A stretch of 45,313 bases of DNA, from assembly GCF_003044065.1 (NCBI RefSeq), contig NZ_PZJJ01000026.1, positions 1 through 45,313 on the forward strand, read 5' to 3'. Position 1 is the stretch's first letter. Each line of letters begins with the position of its first letter. The position numbers and the translations under genes are program-made. This document shows, in pieces, positions 24,976 to 32,786 of the stretch. Below the pieces are notes generated by a model. The model was not told where the DNA came from. It saw only the letters and a list, made by a program, of their open reading frames with translations, and did not search any database. The DNA comes from Alkalicoccus saliphilus. GTDB taxonomy: Bacteria > Bacillota > Bacilli > Bacillales > Salisediminibacteriaceae.

Positions 24976-25875
24976 ATGGCTAAATGGAAATTATCAAAAA
25001 GCCAGTTAAGAGATGCAGGTCAAGGTTACTTATTTATGTCCCCTACCATCTTTACAATAGTAGTATTTTTAATCGGTCCTATTATCTTCGCTCTCTATCT
25101 TGCCTTTAATAATGTGAATCTGCTGGGCGACACGAGTTTTGACTTTGTCGGGTTCGATAACTTTACTCGTATGGCTACTGATGACAGAGCGATAATAGCC
25201 CTTCAAAATACAGCTTTCTACGTGGTTATTGTGGTGCCCACTCAGACGATCCTTGCCTTGGTTCTTGCTGCTACATTAAATGCAGGAATGAAGGGAGAGA
25301 AATGGTTTAGAGTCATTTATTTTCTGCCAACTTTAACCTCGTCTGCAGTACTGGTAATGATATTTATGTGGATGTACCGTCCGGATGGATTAATTAATAC
25401 AATTCTCGGCTCGGTAGGTCTTCCTACATATAACTGGATGAACGATCCCAGTGTAGCTTTGATTTCTATCATGATTATGAATATCTGGGCTACGGCTCCT
25501 ATGTTTATGGTTATTTACCTAGCTGCTCTTCAGGATATATCTGAATCACTTTATGAGGCAGCTGAATTAGATGGAGCCAGTGCTGTACAAAAATTTTGGT
25601 ACGTTACAGTTCCGCTGCTTCGTCCGGTAACAGGTTTTGTAGTAATCATAGGAGTAATTGGAACATTCCAGTTATTTGACCAGTCTTATATGTTTTCAGG
25701 CGGTTCTGGAGGCCCCAATAACTCCACTTTAACAGTCGTACTCTTAATATATCAGTACGCATTTTCTAATAATCAGATGGGGTACGCAGCTGCTTTAGCC
25801 GTTTCCCTGGCTCTTATTATTCTTGTAGCTACTTTAATTCAGAGAAAACTTCAAAAAGATGAACAAGTGTATTAA
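24976..25875 (+). CDS. Sugar ABC transporter permease (MalF/UgpA-type)
   Basis: A 299-residue inner permease with six transmembrane segments. The EAA loop that contacts the ATPase is YEAAELDGASAVQKFWYVTVP near residues 194-214. Helix 1 (about 15-42, YLFMSPTIFTIVVFLIGPIIF) and the C-terminal QYAFSNNQMGYAAALAVSL are typical of the sugar permease family. AAAGGGG lies before the ATG. It works with the permease encoded 23 bp downstream and the lipoprotein upstream. No ATPase gene is in this operon. Confidence 0.93.
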   Translation: MAKWKLSKSQLRDAGQGYLFMSPTIFTIVVFLIGPIIFALYLAFNNVNLLGDTSFDFVGFDNFTRMATDDRAIIALQNTAFYVVIVVPTQTILALVLAATLNAGMKGEKWFRVIYFLPTLTSSAVLVMIFMWMYRPDGLINTILGSVGLPTYNWMNDPSVALISIMIMNIWATAPMFMVIYLAALQDISESLYEAAELDGASAVQKFWYVTVPLLRPVTGFVVIIGVIGTFQLFDQSYMFSGGSGGPNNSTLTVVLLIYQYAFSNNQMGYAAALAVSLALIILVATLIQRKLQKDEQVY

Positions 25876-25898
25876 TAGAGGGGAAGGAGGAATTCATC

Positions 25899-26729
25899 GT
25901 GAATAAAAAGCAGCCGAACATCCTGAAAGCTTTTCTATATATTTTGCTGATAAGCTATGCACTGATAACTTTGCTCCCATTTGCCTGGGCGCTGTCTGCT
26001 TCTTTTAAGCCGCTGAATGAAATACTATCTGCAGGGTTAAATATATTCCCAGAATCATTCACGTTTCAAAACTATGTAACGATTTTTACAGAGCAGGAGC
26101 TTTTCCCGCGCTGGCTGATGAACAGTTTGATTGTCGCAGTCATTGGAACTGCACTGAATATTGTTTTTAATTCAATGGCCGGTTATGCTTTAGCAAGGGT
26201 AGTTTTCCCGGGGAGAACAGCCTGGTTCATTATTGTACTGGCTGTATTGATGATTCCTGCCCAGGTTACTATGATCCCAAATTTCTTAATATTAAAAGAA
26301 CTGGGCTGGCTTAACAGCTATCAAGGACTTATTGTTCCTGGAATGATTAATGCTACATTTATTTTTATGATGCGTCAGTTTTTTGTGAACTTTCCTAAGG
26401 AGGTAGAAGAAGCAGCCGCTATTGATGGATTAAGCCGCATAGGGACATTTTTTAGAATTGTTATGCCTATGGCTAAACCCGCACTTGGTGCAATGGCTAT
26501 CTTCGTATTTATGGGTTTTTGGAACAATTTTATGGCACCCCTTATTATTATGACGGATGATTCGATGTACACACTTCCGGTTGGATTAAATGCGTTTCAA
26601 TCTGACTACGCAACTTACTGGAATTATATAATGGCAGCTTCGATGGTTTTTACACTGCCAGTGCTTCTTTTATACATTTTCTTTAATAAATACTTCCTGA
26701 AAGGGCTGTCTTTTAGAGGAGATAAATAA
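25899..26729 (+). CDS. Sugar ABC transporter permease (MalG/UgpE-type)
   Basis: A 276-residue permease with six transmembrane segments. The EAA loop is EEAAAIDGLSRIGTFFRIVMP near residues 167-187. The C-terminal YFLKGLSFRGDK is close to the usual carb-ABC permease ending (kGlt.GavKG). The start is GTG behind AAGGAGG. It is the last gene of the LacI-controlled operon and is followed by a strong terminator. The ATPase is probably a shared MsmX/MsmK-type protein encoded elsewhere, as is common in Firmicutes. Confidence 0.93.
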   Translation: MNKKQPNILKAFLYILLISYALITLLPFAWALSASFKPLNEILSAGLNIFPESFTFQNYVTIFTEQELFPRWLMNSLIVAVIGTALNIVFNSMAGYALARVVFPGRTAWFIIVLAVLMIPAQVTMIPNFLILKELGWLNSYQGLIVPGMINATFIFMMRQFFVNFPKEVEEAAAIDGLSRIGTFFRIVMPMAKPALGAMAIFVFMGFWNNFMAPLIIMTDDSMYTLPVGLNAFQSDYATYWNYIMAASMVFTLPVLLLYIFFNKYFLKGLSFRGDK

Positions 26730-26734
26730 TTAAT

Positions 26735-26778
26735 AAACTGCCTCGATAATCTGTTATTGTTAATCGAGGCAGTTTTTT
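26735..26778 (+). terminator. Terminator of the sugar operon
   Basis: A 13-bp perfect stem (AAACTGCCTCGAT at 26735-26747, complement at 26763-26775) is followed by TTTTTT. It closes the lacI-to-permease module. Confidence 0.85.
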
Positions 26779-26880
26779 GTTAAATAATAAAATTAAAGCT
26801 CAGTGAATCAGTTTCACAATATATTTTTGAACATTTTATCAGTATATAATGTCACTATTCGTATACAAAATCAGATGATT

Positions 26881-27010
26881 GAAACGGCAGGCAGTGACTC
26901 CGACGGAATAAAGCGAAGTCTGAAAATCCATTCTTCCAGTGTAGGTCACTGGAAGAATTAGTTGAAGACGAGCCCGCGGAAAGCATCTGTCTGAAGTGAA
27001 AATCATTCAC
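26881..27010. repeat. Degenerate Bacillaceae-type dispersed repeat
   Basis: The stretch has the recognisable parts GTGACTCCGACGGAATAAAGCG near 26894-26914 and GACGAGCCCGCGGAAAGC near 26967-26984. These resemble the repeated non-coding elements of many Bacillaceae genomes that read like tGACTCCtGCGGGAA...GCCCGCGGAAAGCG. Inside is a perfect 12-bp inverted repeat (26930-26941 and 26947-26958, loop TAGGT). The surrounding 26779-27170 contains no ORF I can support. Confidence 0.6.
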
Positions 27011-27192
27011 AATGTTCGGAAATCTCTATCTTAAAGTGATTTATGAATGGATTCCAATACTTTACCTTGTTTTTCAGTTGTAGAATAGTCGATATAGAAA
27101 TAACCTGCTAAGAGTAGTTTGTACATATTTACTTTTTATAAAGGATAAAAGAAACTGAAAGGAGGGTAAACGTATTCAAAAGGAGGCAGCCT

Positions 27193-27651
27193 ATGAACGG
27201 AAAAGGAAAAATAAAGCTTCCGGGACCTCGGGAGGAAGTATTTGAAAGCCTGTTTGATCCGGAACTGCTGGAAGAAAGTATTACCGGCTGCAGAGAACTT
27301 GTGCAGCTGGAGGACCATAAATACCGGGCCGAACTTGAAATAGGGATTGCGGGTGTCAGGGGAAAGTACAGCGTTATTCTGACTATGGATGAAACAGCTC
27401 CTCCTCATTACTGCCGGATGATTGTATATGGAGAAGGCAGTCCCGGAACGGTGGATGCGGAAGCGGAAATGAAGCTCTCCAGCCATAACGAAGAAACAAC
27501 AATGCTTATGTACACGTACGAAGCAGAGCTCGGGGGGAAAGTCGCTTCTCTTAATAAAACTGTGCTTCAGGGAGCTGCCAAAGTAATTATTAGTGACTTT
27601 TTCCGCAGGTCCAAAAAAGAGATTAAAAAAGAGCAGAAGGAAAACAGCTGA
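27193..27651 (+). CDS. CoxG/SRPBCC-family protein
   Basis: A 152-residue START/SRPBCC-like protein of the CoxG (carbon monoxide dehydrogenase subunit G) family. The core runs from GKIKLPGPREEVFESLFDPELLEESITGCREL through GVRGKYSVILTMDE to the C-terminal helix VASLNKTVLQGAAKVIISDFFRR. CoxG proteins bind hydrophobic ligands or the membrane and act in molybdenum hydroxylase systems, but no CO dehydrogenase or molybdopterin gene is present here. The lysine-rich tail (KKEIKKEQKE) is unusual and has no transmembrane anchor. AAAAGGAGG precedes the ATG. The epimerase gene starts 26 bp downstream, so the two likely form an operon. Confidence 0.75.
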   Translation: MNGKGKIKLPGPREEVFESLFDPELLEESITGCRELVQLEDHKYRAELEIGIAGVRGKYSVILTMDETAPPHYCRMIVYGEGSPGTVDAEAEMKLSSHNEETTMLMYTYEAELGGKVASLNKTVLQGAAKVIISDFFRRSKKEIKKEQKENS

Positions 27652-27677
27652 AACAAATCTTCAGAGGAGGAAGAGTA

Positions 27678-28523
27678 ATGAAAAAAGTCGTTGTAACCGG
27701 AGGAGCAGGCCTGCTCGGACCGTGGGTTATAAAAGAATTTCTTAATAAAGGGTGGCACGTCGTTAATGCGGACGTGAAAAAACCGGAAGAACCGCTCTGT
27801 GATACAGTAATCACGGATTTAACCAATCTCGGAGAAGTGTACGGGGTGCTGCAGGGGGCGGATGCCGTCGTACATCTTGCAGCCATTCCCGTAGCATACT
27901 CCCATCCCAATGAAGTAACTTTCGAAAACAATACACTTTCCACGTACAACATATTGGAAGCAGCAGCCGGGCTTGGTATAAAAAAAGCTGTGCTTGCTTC
28001 CAGTGAATCTTCCTACGGTATCTGCTTTGCAAAAGAACGGTTCGATCCGCAGTACGTACCGATTGACGAAGAACACCCGCAGCTCCCGGAAGATGCGTAT
28101 GGTCTTTCCAAAATAGTGAATGAAGAAACAGCGAAAATGATTCACCGCCGCACCGGAATGCAGGTCGTAAGCTTTAGGCTCGGTAATGTGATTTCGCCGG
28201 AAATGTATAAAAACTTCCCGTCCTTTATCAATGATTCCTCGCAGCGGGACCGCATTCTCTGGAGCTATATCGATACGCGCGATGCCGCAGCTGCCTGCCG
28301 CCTTGCTGTGGAAGCCGAAGGTCTCGGGGCGGAAGCACTCAATCTGGCTTCTGATGATACAAGTATGGCGATCCCGAGCCGTGAACTCATGAAAGCAGAA
28401 TTTCCGGAAGTGCCGTTCAAAAAAGAAATTGGCGAATACGAATCTCTTTTGAACAGCGAAAAAGCGAAAACACTTCTTGGATGGCAGCCGGTTCATTTCT
28501 GGAGGGAAAACGTTCGATCATAA
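27678..28523 (+). CDS. NAD-dependent epimerase/dehydratase family protein
   Basis: A 281-residue extended-type SDR. The cofactor motif is VTGGAGLLGPWV (6-17), followed by the acidic residue D32 of strand 2 (NADVKK), which favours NAD. DAVVHLAAIP carries the family HLAA motif, the catalytic Ser region is LASSESSYG, and the YxxxK motif is in DAYGLSKIVNEE. The substrate-binding C-terminal part is short. No nucleotide-sugar biosynthesis genes are adjacent, so a role such as uronate dehydrogenase or another sugar oxidation is equally possible. It follows the CoxG-like gene with a GAGGAGGAAG site and ends at a terminator. Confidence 0.83.
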   Translation: MKKVVVTGGAGLLGPWVIKEFLNKGWHVVNADVKKPEEPLCDTVITDLTNLGEVYGVLQGADAVVHLAAIPVAYSHPNEVTFENNTLSTYNILEAAAGLGIKKAVLASSESSYGICFAKERFDPQYVPIDEEHPQLPEDAYGLSKIVNEETAKMIHRRTGMQVVSFRLGNVISPEMYKNFPSFINDSSQRDRILWSYIDTRDAAAACRLAVEAEGLGAEALNLASDDTSMAIPSRELMKAEFPEVPFKKEIGEYESLLNSEKAKTLLGWQPVHFWRENVRS

Positions 28524-28560
28524 AGCAAACAGTGAAGGGGCAGCTCCCTGTAATTCTGAT

Positions 28561-28600
28561 GTACCGCCGGTTCTCGATTAACAGAACCGGCGGTACTTTT
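28561..28600. terminator. Bidirectional terminator between epimerase and ABC exporter genes
   Basis: A 14-bp perfect GC-rich stem (28561-28574 with 28583-28596) is followed by TTTT on the plus strand. It lies between convergent genes. Confidence 0.8.
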
Positions 28601-28607
28601 TATTGAT

Positions 28608-30950
28608 TTATTCATGATACTTTTTCAACACTTCCTGGAGGGAGATACGGTTGATTTTCCGGCGGCTGATGTAGGTGCTTAGAAAGAAAATCAAAAGCAG
28701 AACCGCAAGCGTTATAACGAGTGACAACGGCTCAAACCGGAGGGGCAGTATTACCCCGTAATCAGCAAAGAAGACAACAATAAGACGAAGCAGTAAAAGA
28801 GCGATCGGTATACTGATCAAATAGGAAAGCAGTGTATAGACGAAGTAGCTGTTTAAAATCATCCCGTTCACTTCGCGGCGGCTGTATCCCATGACTTTCA
28901 GCAGCGAAATCGCATAGTAATTCTTTTCGACGGTAAAGGAAGTAAGCACAAACAGAATACTAGCAGCAATCATGCCGGAACCAGCCACCATAATATTCGT
29001 CATCATTGTCATATAGCCTTCGAGTGATTCGTTCTGTTCCATCAGTCCTTCTTTGCTTATCACCGCTGCAAAATCTTCATCCGGAGGGGATGAAAGAGAA
29101 TAAATGCCGCTGTATAGTTCCTCCGACTGGTCGTCCGTCAGAAGAAGGCTCAATGTTTCCCGGTCAAAATAGACTTTGTCGGAAATATATTCCTCGGATA
29201 CTCCCTGAACAGTAACTTCCACTTCTTCCTGATTCACTGTAAGTTGAAGAGTGCCCCCGATGTCCAGACCAAACTTCATACGCATTGTTTCGGAAATAAC
29301 AACGCCATCTTCTATTTCCCGGGTAATATTTTCCCCGCTCTCGTCGTACAGACGGTGAAGGGTGTTGTCTGGTTCGAGGCCGTACAGGGACACCGTCTCC
29401 CCTTCATAGGATCCGTATGGATAAGCGAGAAATCTTTCTGCGTCTTCCGGGATATCCGGTGTTTCTATTAAAGGGTCAGGATAAGCTTCATACTGATAGT
29501 CGGTCTTTTCCAGGTGTTCGGTCGTCATACGATCCATCATGCCGTTCATCATAAAAGCAAAAAGAATGAGGATAGTCGCAAACAGGATGCCGAGAAAAAA
29601 AATAAGAAAACTGCCCGTACTCCTTACCGCATGAAGGTACTTAAATTTCACTGCTCCCCGGGCTCCGCGGAGCATCCGGCTCACAAGACGGGTAAGAAAA
29701 TTGACCGAATGACTTTCTTTCGGATTAAGCAGCTCCAGCGGCTGTTCTCCGAGAATGCGGTAAATGATGAGAGCAGAGACGGCGGCGAAAAAGAAAAAGG
29801 GGACAAGGATGGCAGCTGCGAAAACTCCCGGCTGCTGGGCAATCGGCTCTTCCGGCAGCAGATAAAAATCCAGATACAGGTTTTTCAAAGGTTCTGCCGC
29901 AAAAAAACCGAGAATATAACCGAGCAAGAGCATGAGAAAAGCGAGAAGCATTAAAGAAAGGAAGTAGGGGAGAGCAATTTTTGTCCGGCTGTAACCGAGT
30001 GCTTTGAGTATTCCGATCTGTCCTCTTTCTGTCTGCAGAAGGTTATGCATCATCAGCGATACGATAACAACAGCGATTGAGGCGATAAAGATGCTCAAGC
30101 CGAGCGCTGTAATCCGGCTGCTCGAAAGCTCATCATAAATGCCGCCGCTCCGGAAGTTCGTCTCGGTATCAATGATCTGGACAACAAAATTTGTTTCTTC
30201 CCTTTCGGCAGTCAGCTCTGTTTCCCCGTTCGTCCAGGCGCCTGCAAGACGGAACTGCTCTGTTTCACTCAGGGCTTCGTACGTTTCGTCAGTGAAAAGA
30301 AACAATGTCTGCATACCTGTATCAAGGGTGAAACTGTCATCAAACATCGGAAGGGTGTAGTCCGGAAAGAGAACAAAGCCTGTAATTGTATACTCTTCTC
30401 CGTGCACCGGAAAGACGTCACCGATGACGAGACCATTTTTTTCAGCGTAAATTTTGGTCAGAGCGATCTCGTCTGCCTCCGCCGGCTGCCGTCCTTCTTC
30501 GATAAAGGAGCGGTTAATCGCATCAGCATCTTTGAGCACCAGAGCTTTATGTCCGGCTCCGGGATCGTCGAAATGTACTTCCTTCATTTCCCGGAGTTCG
30601 AGACGGATCCCATCGTTCTCCTCCCCGAACGCTTCGATTCTTTCTTCCATCAGCTCATAAAATAAAGCTTCATCAGCCTGTTTTATGCTGTGAAGTGTAA
30701 ACAATCCTTCCGCGGGAAGTACCTCTGCATCAAAAATCTGAATTTCTCTGTCGGTCAGCTGATTCATCATTTCTACAGCAAAATCTTCCTGATTGTACTC
30801 CTCCAGAAATGTTTCTGTCGGTTCCTCAATACCGCTGATACCGTAAGACATCATCGTGTAAATGAAAGAACTCAGAATAACAATAATGCTGATGGCTGTG
30901 AGCTGCATCCACTTCTTAGACAGGGTCCTCCGTACATTTTTGAGAAGCAT
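28608..30950 (-). CDS. FtsX-like ABC transporter permease (MacB/LolC-type)
   Basis: A 780-residue permease with two FtsX domains. A first transmembrane helix near residues 16-40 (MQLTAISIIVILSSFIYTMMS) is followed by a large extracellular domain (about 45-270), three or four helices (about 275-410), a further helix near 450-475, a second extracellular domain (about 480-650), and three C-terminal helices (about 655-765). The frame is open 12 codons further to 30986, which would overlap the ATPase gene; TAGGAG lies before the ATG at 30950, 10 bp after the ATPase stop. It pairs with the ATPase encoded upstream. Such type VII ABC systems do mechanotransmission or export lipids, peptides or lipoproteins; no adjacent two-component system of the bacitracin-resistance kind is present. 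Confidence 0.88.
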   Translation of the reverse strand: MLLKNVRRTLSKKWMQLTAISIIVILSSFIYTMMSYGISGIEEPTETFLEEYNQEDFAVEMMNQLTDREIQIFDAEVLPAEGLFTLHSIKQADEALFYELMEERIEAFGEENDGIRLELREMKEVHFDDPGAGHKALVLKDADAINRSFIEEGRQPAEADEIALTKIYAEKNGLVIGDVFPVHGEEYTITGFVLFPDYTLPMFDDSFTLDTGMQTLFLFTDETYEALSETEQFRLAGAWTNGETELTAEREETNFVVQIIDTETNFRSGGIYDELSSSRITALGLSIFIASIAVVIVSLMMHNLLQTERGQIGILKALGYSRTKIALPYFLSLMLLAFLMLLLGYILGFFAAEPLKNLYLDFYLLPEEPIAQQPGVFAAAILVPFFFFAAVSALIIYRILGEQPLELLNPKESHSVNFLTRLVSRMLRGARGAVKFKYLHAVRSTGSFLIFFLGILFATILILFAFMMNGMMDRMTTEHLEKTDYQYEAYPDPLIETPDIPEDAERFLAYPYGSYEGETVSLYGLEPDNTLHRLYDESGENITREIEDGVVISETMRMKFGLDIGGTLQLTVNQEEVEVTVQGVSEEYISDKVYFDRETLSLLLTDDQSEELYSGIYSLSSPPDEDFAAVISKEGLMEQNESLEGYMTMMTNIMVAGSGMIAASILFVLTSFTVEKNYYAISLLKVMGYSRREVNGMILNSYFVYTLLSYLISIPIALLLLRLIVVFFADYGVILPLRFEPLSLVITLAVLLLIFFLSTYISRRKINRISLQEVLKKYHE

Positions 30951-30960
30951 GCTCCCACTC

Positions 30961-31659
30961 CTAACCCCAGCGGATATCCTGGGCATCTTTTTTCACAGCG
31001 TTATGACGCACCTCGGTAATTTCTCCGGAGTTCATGAGGATGACTTTATCCGCCATTTCCGCAATACCGATGTTGTGGGTAATGACAACGACGGTTTTTT
31101 TGAAATCCTCATTAAGCTCCTGAAGAAGCCGCAGTACTTTTTTTGAATTCCCTTCATCAAGAGAGCCTGTCGGTTCATCACAGAAAATAATGTCCGGATT
31201 TTTGGCAAGACTCCTCGCAACGGAGACACGGAGCTGTTCGCCTCCGGAAAGCTGGTGGGGGTATTTGTTCCGCGCTTCGTTGAGACCGACTTTTGCGAGA
31301 AGCTCATCTACATCGAACGGATCACGGCCGATATCGGCACCGATCTGTACGTTTTCATAAGCCGTCAAATTCTGGAGCAGGTTGTACTGCTGAAAAATAA
31401 AGCCGAGGTGTTCCCGGCGGAAGGCAGTCATCTCATCCATGGTAAGGCGTGTGAGTTCCTTACTGCCGAAGAAAATGGTGCCGCTGCTTACCGTGTCGAG
31501 TCCGCTGATCACGTTAAGCAGCGTGCTTTTGCCGCTTCCGCTCGGACCGAGAATAACAACAAACTCTCCGTCTTCGATCGTTACATTTACGTGCTTGAGG
31601 GCGTGGGTTTCCACTTCACCGCTTTTGTACACTTTACCGACGTCCGTCATCGTGATCAT
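30961..31659 (-). CDS. ABC transporter ATPase (MacB/LolD-type)
   Basis: A 232-residue nucleotide-binding protein. Walker A is GPSGSGKST (38-46), the Q-loop is IFQQYNLLQNLT, the signature is LSGGEQLRV (137-145), Walker B is IIFCDEPTG (157-165) with D-loop SLDEG, and the H-loop is VITHN. The HLGFIFQQYNLL text and short length are typical of the LolD/MacB ATPases that work with FtsX-type permeases. It is the first gene of the operon, read from 31659, with the permease 10 bp downstream. Confidence 0.93.
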   Translation of the reverse strand: MITMTDVGKVYKSGEVETHALKHVNVTIEDGEFVVILGPSGSGKSTLLNVISGLDTVSSGTIFFGSKELTRLTMDEMTAFRREHLGFIFQQYNLLQNLTAYENVQIGADIGRDPFDVDELLAKVGLNEARNKYPHQLSGGEQLRVSVARSLAKNPDIIFCDEPTGSLDEGNSKKVLRLLQELNEDFKKTVVVITHNIGIAEMADKVILMNSGEITEVRHNAVKKDAQDIRWG

Positions 31660-31742
31660 ACCGGTCCCTCCCTTATCAATATGAAAAGGTATCTGTTTTT
31701 ATTATAGCCGATAGAGGAGGGGAAAAGGGGGAGTGTATACCA

Positions 31743-31783
31743 AAAAAAGTAAAAAACCGTCCTTCCTGGATAAAGGGACGGTT
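31743..31783 (-). terminator. Terminator after the SpoIIAA-like gene
   Basis: On the minus strand an 8-bp stem (AACCGTCC/GGACGGTT, arms 31776-31783 and 31755-31762) is followed by a run of T residues. It separates the SpoIIAA-like gene from the ABC operon. Confidence 0.65.
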
Positions 31784-31857
31784 CCGTCTGCTGATTAGTT
31801 TTATTGTGAACACAGTTGCAGCCCTCGTGTCCCGGCTGGTTCAGAGGATTTCAAAGG

Positions 31858-32217
31858 TTATTCAAAAATCCATTTTTTCGCCGCTTCTTCCTCGTCGAAT
31901 GGGTACTGCCGGGTGTTGATGCTGGATAAAACATCGACGGCTTTCGTCACCGCTTGTGTCGTTTTCTGTTCGCCTACGAGGGCATATTTTTCAATCTGGT
32001 CCATGTTATTTTCCTTCACAAACTTGAACCGGTCGGCTATCGTAGAAAGCTCTGTTCCTTCCAGATCGGGAACTTTCATAAAAATACGGATCTTATCGTA
32101 CTGCTCCATAAGCTGTTCGACTTCCCGAAGCATTTCTTTGTACTCCTGTTCTTCTATTTTATTATCGATCTGAAAAGCAATAACATTATCTCTGCTCCAG
32201 TCCAGTTTACGGTTCAT
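31858..32217 (-). CDS. SpoIIAA-like/STAS-domain protein
   Basis: A 119-residue single-domain protein resembling the SpoIIAA-like (DUF3478) family: alternating strands and helices, with NVIAFQIDNKIEEQEYKEML at the start, IRIFMKVPDLEGTEL in the middle and AVTKAVDVLSSINTRQYPFDEEEAAKKWI at the end. The start is the ATG at 32217 with GGAGGAATACAG upstream; an in-frame extension to 32250 lacks a site. Members are often monocistronic. Function is unknown; lipid or membrane association has been proposed for the family. It stands alone next to a dispersed repeat. Confidence 0.75.
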   Translation of the reverse strand: MNRKLDWSRDNVIAFQIDNKIEEQEYKEMLREVEQLMEQYDKIRIFMKVPDLEGTELSTIADRFKFVKENNMDQIEKYALVGEQKTTQAVTKAVDVLSSINTRQYPFDEEEAAKKWIFE

Positions 32218-32287
32218 CTGTATTCCTCCTTCGTATAGTATGCTTAACATAGGAATAACCCAGCAGAGGAAGGTTCAAACTTTTTTC

Positions 32288-32748
32288 TTTTGGCTCTGTT
32301 AAAGCTCCGGCTTTTTGGGTGTGTGCGGCAAAAGTAAATTATATCTTACAAAAAAGCTGATTTCACCCAAAATTACTATCGTTTGAGCCCGCCCTACCAG
32401 CTTTTTAAGTGAAGTTTCCTTCCGTAATAAAGAGCTGGAAAGCCAAGCTCCATGTGCCTGCGGCTCTTTTTTCTTCACTTGCCGCGGAGAAAGCATGCGG
32501 CTGTCCTTCTATCCGGGAGGATCTTCATACTTTCTTTTTCCGCAGTGTCTCTGCCCGGGCGTCGGTTTTACGCGATAAAGAGCACCGTTTATGAAAAGCA
32601 GAACTTTTCTTTTTTTATGAAAAAACGAAGCGGAAACCGGCCCGTGGAAGAAGGAGATTGGAAGATCCCTGAGGAAGCTGAAAATCTCCTCCACGGCAAG
32701 CCTGCCGGTTGGAAGCGAAGTGTTCCTCCAGCCATCAACAGCGAACTT
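32288..32748 (+). repeat. Dispersed repeat, copy A (461 bp)
   Basis: The ends and most of the body match copy B at 38748-39063: the first 23 bases are identical (32288-32310 and 38748-38770), and the 3' part from about 32588 to 32748 is nearly identical apart from small deletions. Copy A has about 140 bp extra after the first 23 bases. The 3' part contains a long imperfect hairpin (GTGGAAGAAGGAGATT pairing with AATCTCCTCCAC). No credible ORF is present; the small frames here are not conserved between copies. This fills the gap 32218-32786. Confidence 0.8.
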
Positions 32749-32786
32749 AGCTTTTCTTTCAAACCGCATATAATAATTCGCCGCAG

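Noticed and set aside
26779-27192. Possible riboswitch before the CoxG-like gene
   Set aside because: The only structure is the 12-bp hairpin in a Bacillaceae repeat; no known riboswitch core was recognised.
27819-28496. 225-codon minus-strand ORF opposite the epimerase gene
   Set aside because: It lies entirely within the epimerase gene, lacks a start site with a Shine-Dalgarno sequence and resembles no protein family.
32251-32786. Small ORFs between the SpoIIAA-like and transporter genes
   Set aside because: They lie in dispersed repeat A and are not kept in copy B, so they do not look coding.
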